This document shows, in pieces, positions 31,747-32,195 of a stretch of 32,195 nucleotides of DNA. This stretch comes from GCA-003244245 sp050699815. Lineage in GTDB: Bacteria > Actinomycetota > Actinomycetes > Mycobacteriales > Pseudonocardiaceae. Below the pieces are notes generated by a model that was given only the letters and a program-made list of their open reading frames with translations, was not told the origin of the DNA and did not search any database. The translations under genes were made by a program, and so were the position numbers. Location of the stretch: contig JBOHFT010000034.1 of assembly GCA_050699815.1 (NCBI GenBank), positions 1 through 32,195 on the forward strand. The letters are read 5' to 3'. How positions within the stretch are numbered: the first letter of the stretch is position 1; each line of letters begins with the position of its first letter.

Positions 31747-32067
31747 TCAGTCGCAGTTGCCCAGGGCCTGGCTGATCCGCGAGTAGGTCTGGTTCTCGGC
31801 CTCGTCGGCCTGGGCGTAGGTGGCACCGGATCCCCGGATCTGCTCACCGATGCTGGTGAGGGCCTCGTTGAGGGCGCGCGCGTCGTTGTCCCAGCGCTGC
31901 ATCAGCAGCTGGAAGGCGGTCGCCGCCTGGCCCTTCCACCCGCCGGCCAGCGGCGCCAGCTGGTTGCGCAAGCTCACCAGCTGACCCTGCACGCTCTGGT
32001 TCACCTCGGCGACGTGGTTCGCCGCCGCCGTCATCTGCTCGAACTCGGCTCCGAACTGCTGTGCCAT
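31747..32067 (-). CDS. esxU: WXG100 family protein, EsxU-like
   Basis: A 106-residue WXG100 protein with the WKG turn near residue 44 (GGWKGQAATAF) and a C-terminal YAQADE that fits the YxxxD/E secretion signal. It should form a heterodimer with the EsxT-like protein 17 bases downstream. It matches Rv3445c (EsxU). The ATG at 32067 has a strong GAGGAGG site. The ESX-4 core genes (eccC, eccD, mycP, eccB) probably follow beyond the window edge. Positions 32068-32195 hold its promoter region with no other gene. Confidence 0.88.
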   Translation of the reverse strand: MAQQFGAEFEQMTAAANHVAEVNQSVQGQLVSLRNQLAPLAGGWKGQAATAFQLLMQRWDNDARALNEALTSIGEQIRGSGATYAQADEAENQTYSRISQALGNCD

Positions 32068-32195
32068 CTGCTGCTACCTCCTCATGGGTTGGACGATCTG
32101 ACAACAGCGAGACGCCACCCTGCCAGATCCGGTTCCGCTCTGTGAGCATCTGGTCGCAGAACGTTGCAACCGCGAACGCCGCGACCCGTGAGTGG

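Overview
This is a high-GC chromosome segment from an actinomycete. I would place it in the Pseudonocardiales, from recall of gene order and not from a search. The backbone follows the order of Mycobacterium tuberculosis Rv3396c to Rv3445c: guaA, a ChoD-type GMC oxidoreductase, guaB3, guaB, a DUF5319 gene, rsdA, sigD, groEL1, groES, tsaD, rimI, tsaB, tsaE, alr, nnr, glmS, glmM, rpsI, rplM and two WXG100 genes of the ESX-4 type. A BldM-like orphan regulator between sigD and groEL1 recalls the Streptomyces arrangement.

Layout. Positions 1-4000 hold selD, a small membrane protein, a phosphoribosyltransferase, a lipoprotein and an amino-acid permease. Positions 4000-12650 hold purine genes (guaA, guaB3, guaB) interrupted by a DUF397 remnant, a small unknown gene, the GMC oxidoreductase, and an accessory locus at 8199-10012. 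That locus encodes a SEFIR (TIR-like) domain followed, after a frameshift, by a long helical protein; it is the best candidate here for a little-described, possibly defence-related gene. Positions 12740-15530 hold DUF5319, the sigma-D/anti-sigma-D pair, an assembly gap (10 N beside 16 G) and the BldM-like gene. Positions 15800-18100 hold groES-groEL1 under a CIRCE operator. Positions 18096-26185 hold phoD convergent to a tightly overlapping operon nnr-alr-hydrolase-tsaE-tsaB-rimI-tsaD. Positions 26254-32067 hold glmS and a divergent hydrolase, then glmM, rpsI, rplM and the two Esx proteins.

The genes serve GMP synthesis, chaperonins, tRNA t6A modification (TsaB/D/E), the cell-wall precursors D-alanine and glucosamine-1-phosphate, repair of hydrated NAD(P)H, and ribosomal proteins.

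The most unusual non-coding signal is a set of long, mostly perfect palindromes at gene 3' ends. Three share the core CCGCGTTCTG, and one of these lies inside the nnr reading frame. Several palindromes run into coding sequence and supply the last codons of tsaD and of the SEFIR-linked gene. Six genes also have a TANNNT box 6-8 bases before the start codon, as expected for leaderless transcripts. All assignments come from reading the sequence and recall of families; no search was run.
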